From the NCBI RefSeq assembly GCF_022899355.1, contig NZ_JALJCK010000003.1, positions 372,001 to 436,000 on the forward strand: a DNA stretch of 64,000 nt, in the 5' to 3' direction. Positions 36,137 through 45,832 of the stretch are shown one piece after another (position 1 is the stretch's first letter; the number at the start of each line of letters is the position of its first letter). The stretch is from Shinella yambaruensis. GTDB lineage: Bacteria > Pseudomonadota > Alphaproteobacteria > Rhizobiales > Rhizobiaceae. A program made the translations under genes and the position numbers. Under the pieces are notes generated by a model, which made no database searches, had not been told where the DNA came from, and saw only the letters and a program-made list of their open reading frames with translations.

Positions 36137-37258
36137 ATGACCTCGCTTTTCGACCCCCTCAAGATCGGCGACATCCAGCTTGCCAACCGCATCGTCATGG
36201 CGCCGCTGACGCGCAACCGTTCGCCGGGCGCCGTGCCGAACACGCTGAATGCCGCCTATTACGAGCAGCGCGCCAGCGCCGGCCTGCTCATCACCGAAGC
36301 GACCGCCATCAGCCACCAGGGCCAGGGCTATGCCGACGTGCCGGGCCTCTACAAGCCGGAAGCGCTGGAAGGCTGGAAGGAAGTCACCGATGCCGTGCAC
36401 AAGGCCGGCGGCAAGATCGTCGTGCAGATGTGGCATGTCGGCCGTATCTCGCATGACACGCTGCAGCCGAACGGCGGCAAGCCGGTCGCCCCGTCGGCGA
36501 TCCGCGCCAAGTCGAAGACCTATCTCGTCAATGCCGACGGCAGCGGCAGCTTTGCCGAGACCTCCGAGCCGCGCGCGCTGGAGAGAACCGAGCTGCCCGG
36601 CATCATCGAGGACTATCGCCGCGCCGCCCGCGCCGCCATCGACGCCGGCTTCGACGGCGTCGAGATCCATGCCGCCAACGGCTACCTGATCGACCAGTTC
36701 CTGCGGTCCGGCAGCAACACCCGCACGGACGACTATGGCGGCTCGATCGAGAACCGCGCCCGCCTGCTCTTCGAGGTCGTCGACGCCATCACCGCAGAAA
36801 TCGGCGCCGGCCGCACCGCGATCCGGATCTCGCCGGTCACACCCGCCAACGATGCCTTCGACCCGAACCCGCAGCCGCTCTTCACCCATGTGGTCGAAGG
36901 CCTCGCCAGGTATGGCCTTGCCTATATCCACATCATCGAAGGCGCGACGGGCGGGGCGCGTGACCACCAGCAGGGCGACGCACCCTTCGACTATGCGGCG
37001 TTGCGCGCGGCCTACAAGGCCGCCGGCGGCAAGGCGGCCTGGATGGTCAACAACGGCTACGACCGGGCGCTCGCCATCGACGCCGTCGAAAGCGGCAGGG
37101 CCGACCTCGTCGCCTTCGGCAAGCTCTTCATCGCCAACCCGGACCTCGTCGAGCGGCTGAAGAACGACACGGTGCTGAACACGCCGGACAAGGATACCTT
37201 CTACGGCGGCGGCGCCAGGGGCTACACTGACTATCCGATCCTCGAAAACGTCGCCTGA
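36137..37258 (+). CDS. nemA: Old yellow enzyme family alkene/ene reductase (NemA-like)
   Basis: A 373-residue FMN oxidoreductase that reduces activated C=C bonds or nitro compounds with NAD(P)H. Motifs seen are KIGDIQLANRIVMAPLTRNRS (FMN phosphate side), VVQMWHVGRISH (His pair in the active site region), the GFDGVEIHAANGYLIDQFL strand with the substrate-binding HAAN, and DDYGGSIENRARLLFEVV. This matches NemA/OYE of proteobacteria. It follows the ArsR-type gene by 31 bases with AGAAGGACTACC upstream of ATG, so electrophile-induced derepression is plausible by analogy with nemR-nemA. A strong terminator follows. Confidence 0.94.
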   Translation: MTSLFDPLKIGDIQLANRIVMAPLTRNRSPGAVPNTLNAAYYEQRASAGLLITEATAISHQGQGYADVPGLYKPEALEGWKEVTDAVHKAGGKIVVQMWHVGRISHDTLQPNGGKPVAPSAIRAKSKTYLVNADGSGSFAETSEPRALERTELPGIIEDYRRAARAAIDAGFDGVEIHAANGYLIDQFLRSGSNTRTDDYGGSIENRARLLFEVVDAITAEIGAGRTAIRISPVTPANDAFDPNPQPLFTHVVEGLARYGLAYIHIIEGATGGARDHQQGDAPFDYAALRAAYKAAGGKAAWMVNNGYDRALAIDAVESGRADLVAFGKLFIANPDLVERLKNDTVLNTPDKDTFYGGGARGYTDYPILENVA

Positions 37259-37321
37259 CATTTCTCACCGGGATGCTGCGCAATCCAGCTCCCCGGTGCC
37301 TCCTCCCCCGAGGGAGGACAG

Positions 37322-37359
37322 AACGCCCGCAGTCTCCTCCCTGCGGGCGTTTTCTTTTT
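37322..37359 (+). terminator. Intrinsic terminator downstream of nemA-like gene
   Basis: A perfect 10-bp stem (ACGCCCGCAG/CTGCGGGCGT) with an eight-base loop is followed by TTTCTTTTT. Confidence 0.88.
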
Positions 37360-37411
37360 GCGCGGCTCGGCTACATCTATTCCAGCACATCTGTCGAAAG
37401 GCCGCCCGCCC

Positions 37412-38506
37412 ATGCTCTCCAGCCTGCTGAAGGAACGTTTCCTGTTCGTCGGCCTTGCCGCCGCCCTCCTCGCCTATGCGACGGAGCACAGTCTCCTGGA
37501 GATGGGCCGCCTGCCGGTGCTCGTCGCGGCCTTCGCGCTCGTTTCCGCCATCATCCTCGTCTCCACCCGCATCGCCCATCACGCGGAAATCCTCGCCTCG
37601 AAGGTGGGCGATCCCTACGGCACGATGATCCTGACTCTGGCGGCGGTGCTGGTGGAGGTCGTGGTGCTGGCGATCATGATGCAGGGCGAGACGTCGCCGA
37701 CGCTGGTGCGCGACACGATCTATGCCGCCGTGATGCTCGACATCAACGGCATTCTCGGCCTCGCCGCCCTCCTCGGCGGCATCCGCCATGGCGAACAGCC
37801 CTACAACGACGATTCGGGAAAGACCTATGGCGTGATGATCCTGACGGCCATGGGCATTTCCATGGTCGTGCCGGAATTCGTGCCGCGCGAAAGCTGGCAT
37901 CTCTATTCGGCCTTCACCATCGGCGCGATGATCGCGCTCTACGCCCTCTTCCTGCGCATGCAGGTGGGCGCGCACAGCTATTTCTTCAGCTACGCCTATC
38001 CGCGCGCCGAACGGAAGGAGGGCCTGCCGAGCAAGGCGCCGGACGACAGCGAGGCGGCGAGCGTCTCGATCGTCATCATCGTCTTCGGCGTGGTGCTGAT
38101 CGGCGCGCTGGCCGAAGTCATGTCGGTGCTGCTCGCCACCGGCCTCAAGGGCACGGGCGCCCCGCCGGCGCTGATGGCCGTCATCGTCGCGGGGATCTCC
38201 GCCGCGCCGGAAATCCTGACGGCGCTGCGCGCCGCGCTCGCCAACCGCATGCAGTCCGTCGTCAACATCGCCATGGGCGCCTCGCTTTCAACGGTCATCC
38301 TCACGGTGCCCGTCATGGAGGCGATCGCCCTCTACACCGGCCAGCCTTTCATCATGGCGATGACGCCGGTGCAGACGGTCATGGTGATGATCACGCTGAT
38401 CGCCGCCGCCATCAACCTCAACGACGGCGAGACGAACGCCATCGAGGGCATGACGCACTTCATCCTCTTCGCCACCTTCGTCATGCTGACGATGATCGGG
38501 CTCTAA
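37412..38506 (+). CDS. Calcium/cation:proton antiporter (CaCA superfamily, ChaA-like)
   Basis: A 364-residue inner-membrane protein with about eleven hydrophobic segments. The two alpha-repeats of the CaCA superfamily are recognisable: GDPYGTMILTLAAVLVEVVV in the first half, and PALMAVIVAGISAAPEILTAL with the acidic/proline motif in the second. ChaA-type proteins exchange Ca2+, Na+ or K+ for protons and help at alkaline pH or high salt. An acidic loop (RAERKEGLPSKAPDDSEAAS) separates the halves. ATG at 37412 was chosen (MLSSLLKERFLFVGLAA); an in-frame start at 37358 would lie inside the preceding terminator. The ribosome site is weak. Confidence 0.9.
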   Translation: MLSSLLKERFLFVGLAAALLAYATEHSLLEMGRLPVLVAAFALVSAIILVSTRIAHHAEILASKVGDPYGTMILTLAAVLVEVVVLAIMMQGETSPTLVRDTIYAAVMLDINGILGLAALLGGIRHGEQPYNDDSGKTYGVMILTAMGISMVVPEFVPRESWHLYSAFTIGAMIALYALFLRMQVGAHSYFFSYAYPRAERKEGLPSKAPDDSEAASVSIVIIVFGVVLIGALAEVMSVLLATGLKGTGAPPALMAVIVAGISAAPEILTALRAALANRMQSVVNIAMGASLSTVILTVPVMEAIALYTGQPFIMAMTPVQTVMVMITLIAAAINLNDGETNAIEGMTHFILFATFVMLTMIGL

Positions 38507-38575
38507 AGCATTTCCAGCAAACGTGCGCAGCAGCTTTGCGTCCGGAAATGCGTGAAGAGCAAATGCTCCGGGATA
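38507..38575. repeat. Intergenic repeat, family B copy 4
   Basis: It reads AGCATTTCCAGCAAACGTGC, GCAGCTTTGCGTCCGGAAATGCGTGAAGAGCAAATGCTCC. It shares the core with the other family B copies and lies between convergent genes directly after the antiporter stop. Confidence 0.65.
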
Positions 38576-38588
38576 GGGGCAAGGGCCG

Positions 38589-38831
38589 TTACGGCCGGTC
38601 GTATTCCCGGGTCAGGCCCTTGTAATATTCGCCGGGATCGTAGCGCAGCGTGCGGGACTTGCCCGGGTTGTTGAAGAAATAGTCGTAGAACGACATGTAC
38701 TGCGCCCGTTCGCTGACTGCGCTGCCGCGCGGCGCCCGCTCGGCGCCGTTCTCGTAACCGTCCGCGGCAATGGCGGGCGCGGCGACGGCAAGGGCCGCCA
38801 GGGCGGTTACGGCGAGTGACTTCATTTTCAT
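38589..38831 (-). CDS. Small exported protein of unknown function
   Basis: An 80-residue protein with a signal peptide (MKMKSLAVTALAALAVAAPAIA, cleavage likely after AIA). The mature part of about 58 residues is hydrophilic and aromatic-rich: ERAQYMSFYDYFFNNPGKSR and LRYDPGEYYKGLTREYDRP. I do not recognise a family; the Tyr/Asp-rich C-terminus may be structural. ATG at 38831 follows CAGGACC; the frame is open further upstream but without a signal. It lies alone between the family B repeat and the aatA terminator. Confidence 0.7.
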   Translation of the reverse strand: MKMKSLAVTALAALAVAAPAIAADGYENGAERAPRGSAVSERAQYMSFYDYFFNNPGKSRTLRYDPGEYYKGLTREYDRP

Positions 38832-38902
38832 GGTCCTGCTCCAGGATTCGCTTTCCCTCAATATCGGCAACGAAAGCGGAAATTTCACGGGGGGACGGCA
38901 AT

Positions 38903-38926
38903 AAAAAACCCGCCGTCGCCGGCGGG
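38903..38926 (-). terminator. Intrinsic terminator downstream of aatA
   Basis: On the minus strand CCCGCCG-GCGA-CGGCGGG is followed by TTTTTTAT. It lies about 140 bases past the aatA stop, beyond the family A repeat. Confidence 0.75.
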
Positions 38927-38979
38927 CCGAATTGTCGAGAAGATCCGCCAGCCTCCCGTCCACCCTCCGGATGCGGTGG

Positions 38980-39036
38980 CTGGTCCTCGGCTCAAGGCCG
39001 AGGACGACGGCAGCGGGCGGGCGGGGTTTGTCGCAC
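38980..39036. repeat. Intergenic repeat, family A copy 3 (single unit)
   Basis: It has the core GGTCCTCGGCTCAAGGCCGAGGACGACGGCAGCGGGCGGG…GTTTGTCG. It shares the extended tail with copy 2 at 24419 and lies in the 3' untranslated part of aatA. Confidence 0.6.
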
Positions 39037-39066
39037 CGGCCCTTGCCGGCGGGCTTGGCTCGCCGC

Positions 39067-40592
<1,526 letters not shown>

Positions 40593-41501
40593 ATGAGCGA
40601 AAGAAGCATCTTCTCCAATCTCGTCCGGCAGCCGGACGGCGCCTTCGGCGCAGCCTACGGCCCGTTCCTGCTGCAATCCGCCCTCCAGCCGATCTTTTCG
40701 GAGCGGCCGGACGGCCGGCTGCAGATCGCCGCGTTCAAGGGCCTGATCCGCGCCAGCGCGGGCGACATGCCCTGCTCCCCGGCGGAATTCTTCGCGCGGG
40801 TGCCGGAGGAGGAGCGCACGGCGGTGGACGGGCTTTGCCGCAGCCTGCACATCCTCAACGCCGGCGCGCTCGGCCGGCGCGAGGCCGCGCTGATCATCAA
40901 TTTCCACGCCGGCCTCTACACGACGCCCCAGGCGATCCGCCAGGAGGTGGAATGGCTGCGGCTCGCCGCGCACGAGGCGGGCCTGCCGCCGGCGCGCATC
41001 GCCTGCGAGATCCGCGAGCACCCGCAGGACGAACTCGACATGCTGGCGTCCTTCGCTGCGCGCCTGCACGGCGCCGGCTTTGCCATCGCCATCGACAACT
41101 ATATGGGCGAGGACCGCGATCTTGCGCGGCTGGAGCGCCTGAAGCCGCAATTCGTCACCTTCGACACCGCCTGGCTGCGCAGCTTTGCCGAAAACTCCGC
41201 CGGCCTCGCCCTGTTGCGCGTCGTCATCGGCCAGTTCGCGCACAAGGGCATCCGTGCCATCGTCGGCGGCATCGAGGAACCGGAGATGATCGCGCTGTGC
41301 CGCGACATGGGCGGGCCGCTGATGCAGGGCTATCTGCTCGCCCGGCCGGAACCGGCCCCGACGAGCTTCAACCTCACCTTTCCCGAAGGCGACGACGCGC
41401 CGGCGCAGGCCCCCGCGGCCGCATCTGCCACGGCAGGCTCCGCGCCGGTGGAAAACCGCGCCACGCGCCCCGTCCGCCAGTTCGGCCGAAGAGGCATCTA
41501 G
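40593..41501 (+). CDS. Degenerate EAL-domain protein
   Basis: A 302-residue cytosolic protein with the EAL (cyclic-di-GMP phosphodiesterase) fold: LQSALQPIFSERPDGRLQIA, ALIINFHAGLYTTPQAIRQEV, IACEIREHPQDELDMLAS, GFAIAIDNYMGEDRDLARLE, and KGIRAIVGGIEEPEMIALC. The signature Glu-Ala-Leu is KGL (KGLIRA), and the loop-6 DDFG motif reads DNYMG, so metal and substrate residues are lost. It is more likely a c-di-GMP-binding or protein-interaction module than an active esterase. About 45 disordered Ala/Pro-rich residues form the C-terminus. ATG at 40593 (MSERSIFSNLV) or 40581. The partner is unknown. Confidence 0.83.
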   Translation: MSERSIFSNLVRQPDGAFGAAYGPFLLQSALQPIFSERPDGRLQIAAFKGLIRASAGDMPCSPAEFFARVPEEERTAVDGLCRSLHILNAGALGRREAALIINFHAGLYTTPQAIRQEVEWLRLAAHEAGLPPARIACEIREHPQDELDMLASFAARLHGAGFAIAIDNYMGEDRDLARLERLKPQFVTFDTAWLRSFAENSAGLALLRVVIGQFAHKGIRAIVGGIEEPEMIALCRDMGGPLMQGYLLARPEPAPTSFNLTFPEGDDAPAQAPAAASATAGSAPVENRATRPVRQFGRRGI

Positions 41502-41674
41502 GACGGCGGAGCCGCGCGCTCTATTCGGTCGAACGCACTGAAAATCCGCCTTTTTTACCCTGCCACCTTTTCGCCACAATAAATGTCGGGCCTTGCCGCA
41601 ATTCGGTCGTCGTCGCGCCGATTTCGGCGGGCTTTTTCGATGCCAAGGCAAGCGAAGGACAGGAGGGGAAAACG

Positions 41675-41875
41675 ATGTTTCTGGATGAAGACAAGATCGG
41701 CAGGAAGCCGAAGGCACGCGAGTCCCGCGCCATGTTCCTGATCGCGATGACGGCGCTTGCCGCCTGCGTCGCGATGGTGATCAGCCTGATGTCGCCGCCG
41801 GCCGTCGCGCTCGACACGATCAAGACCTCCGGCATCGAAAAGACGGAGCCTCACGTCGAGCCCACGCAAAAGTGA
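41675..41875 (+). CDS. Small single-pass membrane protein
   Basis: A 66-residue protein of unknown function: a hydrophilic basic start (FLDEDKIGRKPKARESR), one hydrophobic segment (AMFLIAMTALAACVAMVISLM) and a short polar tail. The very strong ribosome site AGGAGGGGAAAACG before ATG at 41675 supports translation. It lies in a 450-base interval between the EAL protein and the sugar dehydrogenase, with no homologue I can name. Confidence 0.65.
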   Translation: MFLDEDKIGRKPKARESRAMFLIAMTALAACVAMVISLMSPPAVALDTIKTSGIEKTEPHVEPTQK

Positions 41876-41949
41876 GCCGCCCGCCCCGGCCCCGCCCTTG
41901 AAAGCCGCTCGCCTCTGGGCCAGTTAACGGCAGAAGACAGGAGACGGCG

Positions 41950-43122
41950 ATGCGACAGGACAATCGGCCCTTGAAAGGCATTTTGGCGGGCACCGCCGCG
42001 ACGCTCCTCCTGACCGCGACGCTTCTGGCCTCCCCCGCATCCGCCGCCGAAACCCGCGAAATCCCCAGCAAGAAGGCCGCGCTCGTCGTCGAGACGCTGG
42101 CGACGGGCCTGAAACAGCCCTGGTCCGTCGAGGTCCTGCCCGACGGCGCCTACCTCGTTTCCGAAAAGGGCGGCACGCTCCGCCTCGTGCGCGACGGAAA
42201 GGTCTCCGCCCCGCTTCGCGGCGTGCCCGAAGTCTCGACCACCGGCCAGGGTGGCCTGCTCGACATCGCGCTCGCCCCGGATTTCGCCAGCAGCCGCACG
42301 CTCTACCTGACCTACAGCGCCCGCGGCAATGGCGGCTCCGGCACGGCGGTGGCCAGGGCGAGGCTTTCGGCCGACGGCACGGCGCTGGAGGACACGACGC
42401 GCATCTTCCTGATGAACCGCCTCACCGCGCGCGGCCAGCATTTCGGCTCGCGCATCGCCATCGCCGGGGACGGCAGCCTGTTCTTCGGCATCGGCGACCG
42501 AGGCCAAGGGCCTCGCGCGCAGGACCCGCGCGACCATGCCGGCGCCATCCTGCACATCAACCCGGACGGCAGCCCGCATGCCGACAACCCGTTCCTCGGC
42601 AGTGCCGAGGGGCTGGCAGAGATCTGGTCGAAGGGCCACCGCAACCCGCAGGGCCTGACCATCGACCCGAAGGACGGCACGCTGCTCACCGTCGAGCACG
42701 GCGCGCGCGGCGGCGACGAAATCAACGCCCCGCAGCCCGGCCGCAACTATGGCTGGCCCCTCGTCTCCTACGGCAGGCACTATTCCGGCGCGGAGTTCGA
42801 TCTCGGCTCGGCGGCGGAAGGGTTCGAGCCGCCTCTCTATTATTGGGACCCGTCCATCGCGCCGGGCGCCATCGCCGTCTATCGCGGCGCGATGTTCCCG
42901 GAATGGGAGGGCAACCTGATCGTCACCGCCCTCAAATACCAGCTCGTCGCCCGGCTGGAGCGCGATGAAAGCGGCGCCATCGTCGCGGAGGAGCGGATGT
43001 TCGGCGGCGAATTCGGCCGTATCCGCGATGTCATCGTGGCGCCCGACGGCGCGCTGCTGCTCGTGACGGACGATACGAACGGCGCGCTGCTGCGCGTCTC
43101 GCGCTCGACCACGACGGACTGA
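41950..43122 (+). CDS. PQQ-dependent sugar dehydrogenase family protein (YliI/Asd-like)
   Basis: A 390-residue exported beta-propeller. A signal peptide (ILAGTAATLLLTATLLASPASA) is followed by the GSDH fold: ETLATGLKQPWSVEVLPDG, GGLLDIALAPDFASSRTLYL, the active-site-like GQHFGSRIAIAGDGSLFFGIGDR, EIWSKGHRNPQGLTIDP, EHGARGGDEINAPQPGRNYGWP and WDPSIAPGAIAVYRG. Family members are soluble aldose dehydrogenases using PQQ in the periplasm. PQQ genes are not seen in this window, so the cofactor may come from elsewhere. ATG at 41950 follows CAGGAGACGGCG. It is probably monocistronic, ending at a terminator 110 bases on. Confidence 0.93.
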   Translation: MRQDNRPLKGILAGTAATLLLTATLLASPASAAETREIPSKKAALVVETLATGLKQPWSVEVLPDGAYLVSEKGGTLRLVRDGKVSAPLRGVPEVSTTGQGGLLDIALAPDFASSRTLYLTYSARGNGGSGTAVARARLSADGTALEDTTRIFLMNRLTARGQHFGSRIAIAGDGSLFFGIGDRGQGPRAQDPRDHAGAILHINPDGSPHADNPFLGSAEGLAEIWSKGHRNPQGLTIDPKDGTLLTVEHGARGGDEINAPQPGRNYGWPLVSYGRHYSGAEFDLGSAAEGFEPPLYYWDPSIAPGAIAVYRGAMFPEWEGNLIVTALKYQLVARLERDESGAIVAEERMFGGEFGRIRDVIVAPDGALLLVTDDTNGALLRVSRSTTTD

Positions 43123-43232
43123 CATCGTCTGGCCTTGGCCTGTCCGGCCGCGTCCGCCCAAGTATGGCGGCACCGCACATGCACAGCCCTTCCTTCGGCA
43201 GCGCAATATAAATCATACGAAAACTGCAAAGC

Positions 43233-43255
43233 CCCGCAGAGCCTGCGGGTTTTTT
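43233..43255 (+). terminator. Intrinsic terminator after the sugar dehydrogenase (or of a short RNA)
   Basis: CCCGCA-GAGCC-TGCGGG is followed by six T. It lies 110 bases past the dehydrogenase stop, so it may end that mRNA or mark the 3' end of a separate small RNA. Confidence 0.8.
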
Positions 43256-43582
43256 CGGCAATCGCCCGGAATTTGACCAAAGTGAGGCGCGGCAAACCGG
43301 CGGCAAAACTTTTGCTTGCCAATTTAACGCAAACACATCACTCTTGCGCCGTTCGGGCAATTTGCGAACACGGGAAGACCTTGAATAAAAGCGCGCCGGA
43401 GACGCGAAACAATTCCGGGCAGCCAAGATCCGGACGGTCCACGGGACTATCTGGCTGGCTGGCTGCGGTGAAAACAGGACCCTTTCCTCAACCTCGAGAA
43501 CTGCCTGCCTAACGCCCCTTGGGGCAAAACTGATATGCTGCCCGCCGCCAAATATACGGGCAGAGAGAAAAGGACCTGACGC
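43256..43582 (+). promoter_or_regulatory. csp upstream region, possible long leader
   Basis: This 327-base region before the cold-shock gene has no credible reading frame. Long leaders that act as thermosensors are usual for csp genes. A GCCCCTTGGGGC palindrome (about 43514-43525) lies inside it, and AAAAGGACC precedes the start codon. The transcription start cannot be placed. Confidence 0.35.
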
Positions 43583-43798
43583 ATGGCCGAGACTGGCACC
43601 GTAAAATTCTTCAACACCGAGAAGGGCTTTGGCTTCATCAAGCCCGACAACGGTGGTGCGGATATCTTCGTACACATTTCCGCTGTGCAGGCCTCCGGCC
43701 TGAACGGCCTTTCCGAGAACCAGAAGGTAAGCTTCGACACGGAACCCGATCGCCGCGGCAAAGGCCCGAAGGCGGTCAACCTGCAGATCGCCGGCTGA
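43583..43798 (+). CDS. cspA: Cold-shock protein (CspA family)
   Basis: A 71-residue single CSD-domain RNA chaperone. The RNP-1 motif is KGFGFIKPD and RNP-2 is DIFVHISAV; the start TGTVKFFNTEKGFGFI and the end GPKAVNLQIAG are typical of rhizobial CspA proteins. It binds single-stranded RNA/DNA and prevents secondary structure in the cytoplasm. It is monocistronic with a strong terminator 30 bases after the stop. Confidence 0.97.
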   Translation: MAETGTVKFFNTEKGFGFIKPDNGGADIFVHISAVQASGLNGLSENQKVSFDTEPDRRGKGPKAVNLQIAG

Positions 43799-43828
43799 TC
43801 CAGCGGCTTTCAGGAATTTCAGTTGAAG

Positions 43829-43852
43829 CCCGGCAGAGATGCCGGGTTTTTT
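43829..43852 (+). terminator. Intrinsic terminator of csp gene
   Basis: CCCGGC-AGAGAT-GCCGGG is followed by TTTTTT. Confidence 0.9.
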
Positions 43853-43932
43853 CGTTCAGCCGCCATTCAGCCTCGTTTGTCTAGTTTCCTCGCCATCAGC
43901 CGGCATTGGGCCGGAGCGTAGGGAAAGACGTC

Positions 43933-44394
43933 ATGAACAAGTTTCTCAAGACCCTGGTGCTGTCCGCCGCCGTCGCCGCGACGACCCTCACCGCAACGAC
44001 CGGCATCGTTGAAGCGCGTGACCGCAACCGCGATGGCTACTGGCGCGAAGGCGATACCTATGAATACCGCAAGCCGCGCCGCCATCACCGCGACCGCGAC
44101 CATGGCCGCGACGCTGTCGTCGGCGGTGCGCTCGGCCTTGCCACCGGCCTGATCATCGGCGGCGCGATCGCCTCCCAGCCGCGCTACGAGGAACGCCGCG
44201 TCTATGTCGAGCCGGATTATTACCCCGAGCCCGAGCCGCGCGTGATCTACCGCGAGCGCGTGGTCGTGCCGACCTACGAGCCGTGGACGCAATCCTGGTA
44301 CGATTACTGCGCCCAGCGCTACCGCTCGTTCAACCCGCGCACCGGCACCTTCGTCGGCTATGACGGGCTGGAACATTTCTGCACCGCCGGCTGA
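43933..44394 (+). CDS. BA14K family exported lectin-like protein
   Basis: A 153-residue protein of the BA14K family, named for a 14-kDa Brucella immunoreactive lectin-like antigen. It has a signal peptide (FLKTLVLSAAVAATTLTATTGIVEA), an Arg/His/Asp-rich segment (RKPRRHHRDRDHGRD), a glycine-rich hydrophobic stretch (GGALGLATGLIIGGAIA, possibly membrane-associated) and the diagnostic C-terminal motif WYDYCAQRYRSFNPRTGTF followed by GYDGLEHFC. It is expected in the envelope. ATG at 43933; its terminator is at 44419. Confidence 0.92.
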   Translation: MNKFLKTLVLSAAVAATTLTATTGIVEARDRNRDGYWREGDTYEYRKPRRHHRDRDHGRDAVVGGALGLATGLIIGGAIASQPRYEERRVYVEPDYYPEPEPRVIYRERVVVPTYEPWTQSWYDYCAQRYRSFNPRTGTFVGYDGLEHFCTAG

Positions 44395-44418
44395 GGCCGG
44401 ACCGGACCGGCATCGAGA

Positions 44419-44453
44419 GGCGGGCGCCATCACGGCGCCCGCCTTGGTTTTTT
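44419..44453 (+). terminator. Intrinsic terminator of BA14K gene
   Basis: A perfect 10-bp stem GGCGGGCGCC-ATCAC-GGCGCCCGCC is followed by TTGGTTTTTT. Confidence 0.9.
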
Positions 44454-44475
44454 GCCGACCCCAACCGCACTCGCG

Positions 44476-44720
44476 ACGTCATCCTTAGGCATGGCCCGAG
44501 GATCCGCCAGCGTGCCCGGAGCATGGATGGCCGGGGCAAGCCCGACCACGACGGAGGAGAGGTTTGGCGGAAATCGTCAACGGCCCGACAGGCGCGGCAT
44601 AGCGTCCGCCTTGATTTTTTTGGCGACCTCACCCCACCCCCGGCGTCATCCTCGGGCTCGACCCGAGGATCTACCGCGGTGCCCGGAACATGGATGGGTC
44701 GTCGGGCCTGACCATAACGG
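44476..44720. repeat. Intergenic repeat, family A copies 4a and 4b (tandem)
   Basis: Two bipartite copies are in direct orientation: 44476-44555 and 44643-44720. Both read CGTCATCCT…GGC…CCCGAGGATC, then GTGCCCGGA(A/G)CATGGATGG and a second palindrome of the CGGGC…GCCCG type. They fill the 340 bases between the BA14K and MBL genes; no gene is seen there. Confidence 0.7.
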
Positions 44721-44735
44721 CACGCGCCTTTGTCT

Positions 44736-45383
44736 TTAAAGCCCGCGCAGGAACGGATTGCTGCGCCGCTCCTCGCCGATCTTGCCGCCCGGCCCGTGCC
44801 CGCAGAGGAAGCCGACCTCGTCGCCGAGCGGGAACACCTTGTCGCGGATGGACTCCAGGAGCTGCTGGTGGTTGCCGCCCGGCAGGTCCGTGCGGCCGAT
44901 CGAGCCGTGGAAGAGCACGTCGCCGAGATGGGCGAAGCCCTGGCCGCGGTGGAAATAGATGACGTGGCCCGGCGCATGGCCGGGCGTGTGGTAGACCTCG
45001 AACGTGTGGTCGCCGAAGGATACCGTGTCGCCGTCCTCGAGCCAGCGGTCCGGCACGACATTGCTCACCTTCATCGGCACGCCGAACATCGAGGCCTGCG
45101 CCTCCAGCCGCTGCAGCAGCAACAGGTCGTCCTTGTGCGGCCCGACGATATCGACGCCGAGCGCCTCCTTCAGTTCCTTCGCGCCGCCGGCATGATCGAT
45201 ATGGCCATGCGTCAGCCAGATCGCCTTCACCGTGATGCCGTTCTCCTTCAGCGTGTTGAGGATCACGTCGACATCGCCGCCCGGATCGACGACCACGCCC
45301 TCCTTGGTCTCGCTGTCGAAGAGAATGGTGCAGTTCTGCTGGAAGGGGGTGACGGGAATGATGCCCGCCTGAAGCATGCCCAT
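44736..45383 (-). CDS. MBL-fold hydrolase (YcbL/glyoxalase II-like)
   Basis: A 215-residue metallo-beta-lactamase-fold hydrolase of the short glyoxalase II/YcbL type. The metal motif THxHxDH is THGHIDHAGGAKEL. Further ligands are in VYHTPGHAPGHVIYF and FAHLGDVLFHGSIGRTDLP, with a C-terminal GFLCGHGPGGKIGEERRSNPFL. Likely substrates are thioesters or other small hydrolysable metabolites. ATG at 45383 follows GCGAGGACCCC; ATG at 45377 is an alternative, and an upstream TTG at 45398 is less likely. Confidence 0.92.
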   Translation of the reverse strand: MGMLQAGIIPVTPFQQNCTILFDSETKEGVVVDPGGDVDVILNTLKENGITVKAIWLTHGHIDHAGGAKELKEALGVDIVGPHKDDLLLLQRLEAQASMFGVPMKVSNVVPDRWLEDGDTVSFGDHTFEVYHTPGHAPGHVIYFHRGQGFAHLGDVLFHGSIGRTDLPGGNHQQLLESIRDKVFPLGDEVGFLCGHGPGGKIGEERRSNPFLRGL

Positions 45384-45530
45384 GGGGTCCTCGCTCAAAG
45401 TGCCGCGTTGCGCCTGATATAGCCATTACGGCGCCGCGCGCAAAGCATGCTGCAGAACGTCAGGTCTTGCGCATAAGCCCTTCAACCGACTCCGGGATCA
45501 TGCGGCGAGCCACGCGAAAACCGGACGCCC

Positions 45531-45695
45531 TCAGCGCAGGCTGGCGATCTCCTGTGCGGGGCCGGTCGCCAGCGTCGGCGAGACGGTGGAGAAAAGCAGC
45601 GCCACGACGGCGATGTTGACCGCGGCATAGAGGTAGACGACCGGACGGAGGCGATTGGCGACCGGGTTGTCCTGTTTCGGGGTGTTCGTCTGCAT
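45531..45695 (-). CDS. Small membrane protein
   Basis: A 54-residue protein with a hydrophilic start (MQTNTPKQDNPVANRLRP) and one hydrophobic segment (VVYLYAAVNIAVVALLFSTV). Function unknown. ATG at 45695 follows ACAGGATC. A longer frame to 45800 lacks a ribosome site. Low-complexity and isolated, so moderate confidence. Confidence 0.5.
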   Translation of the reverse strand: MQTNTPKQDNPVANRLRPVVYLYAAVNIAVVALLFSTVSPTLATGPAQEIASLR

Positions 45696-45832
45696 GATCC
45701 TGTTCCCTGGCTGTCGGCCGTGCTCGGCGCTGTCTCGTTCGTTGTGATCGGTTTCTACAACGGCGGCAGAGTCGGGCGTGTTCCCGCGGGAACAGGGCAA
45801 CGGGGATCACTGTTGCACACCGGCAACAGTGC

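Noticed and set aside
44454..44735. Possible small gene between BA14K and MBL genes
   Set aside because: The interval is filled by two copies of repeat family A.
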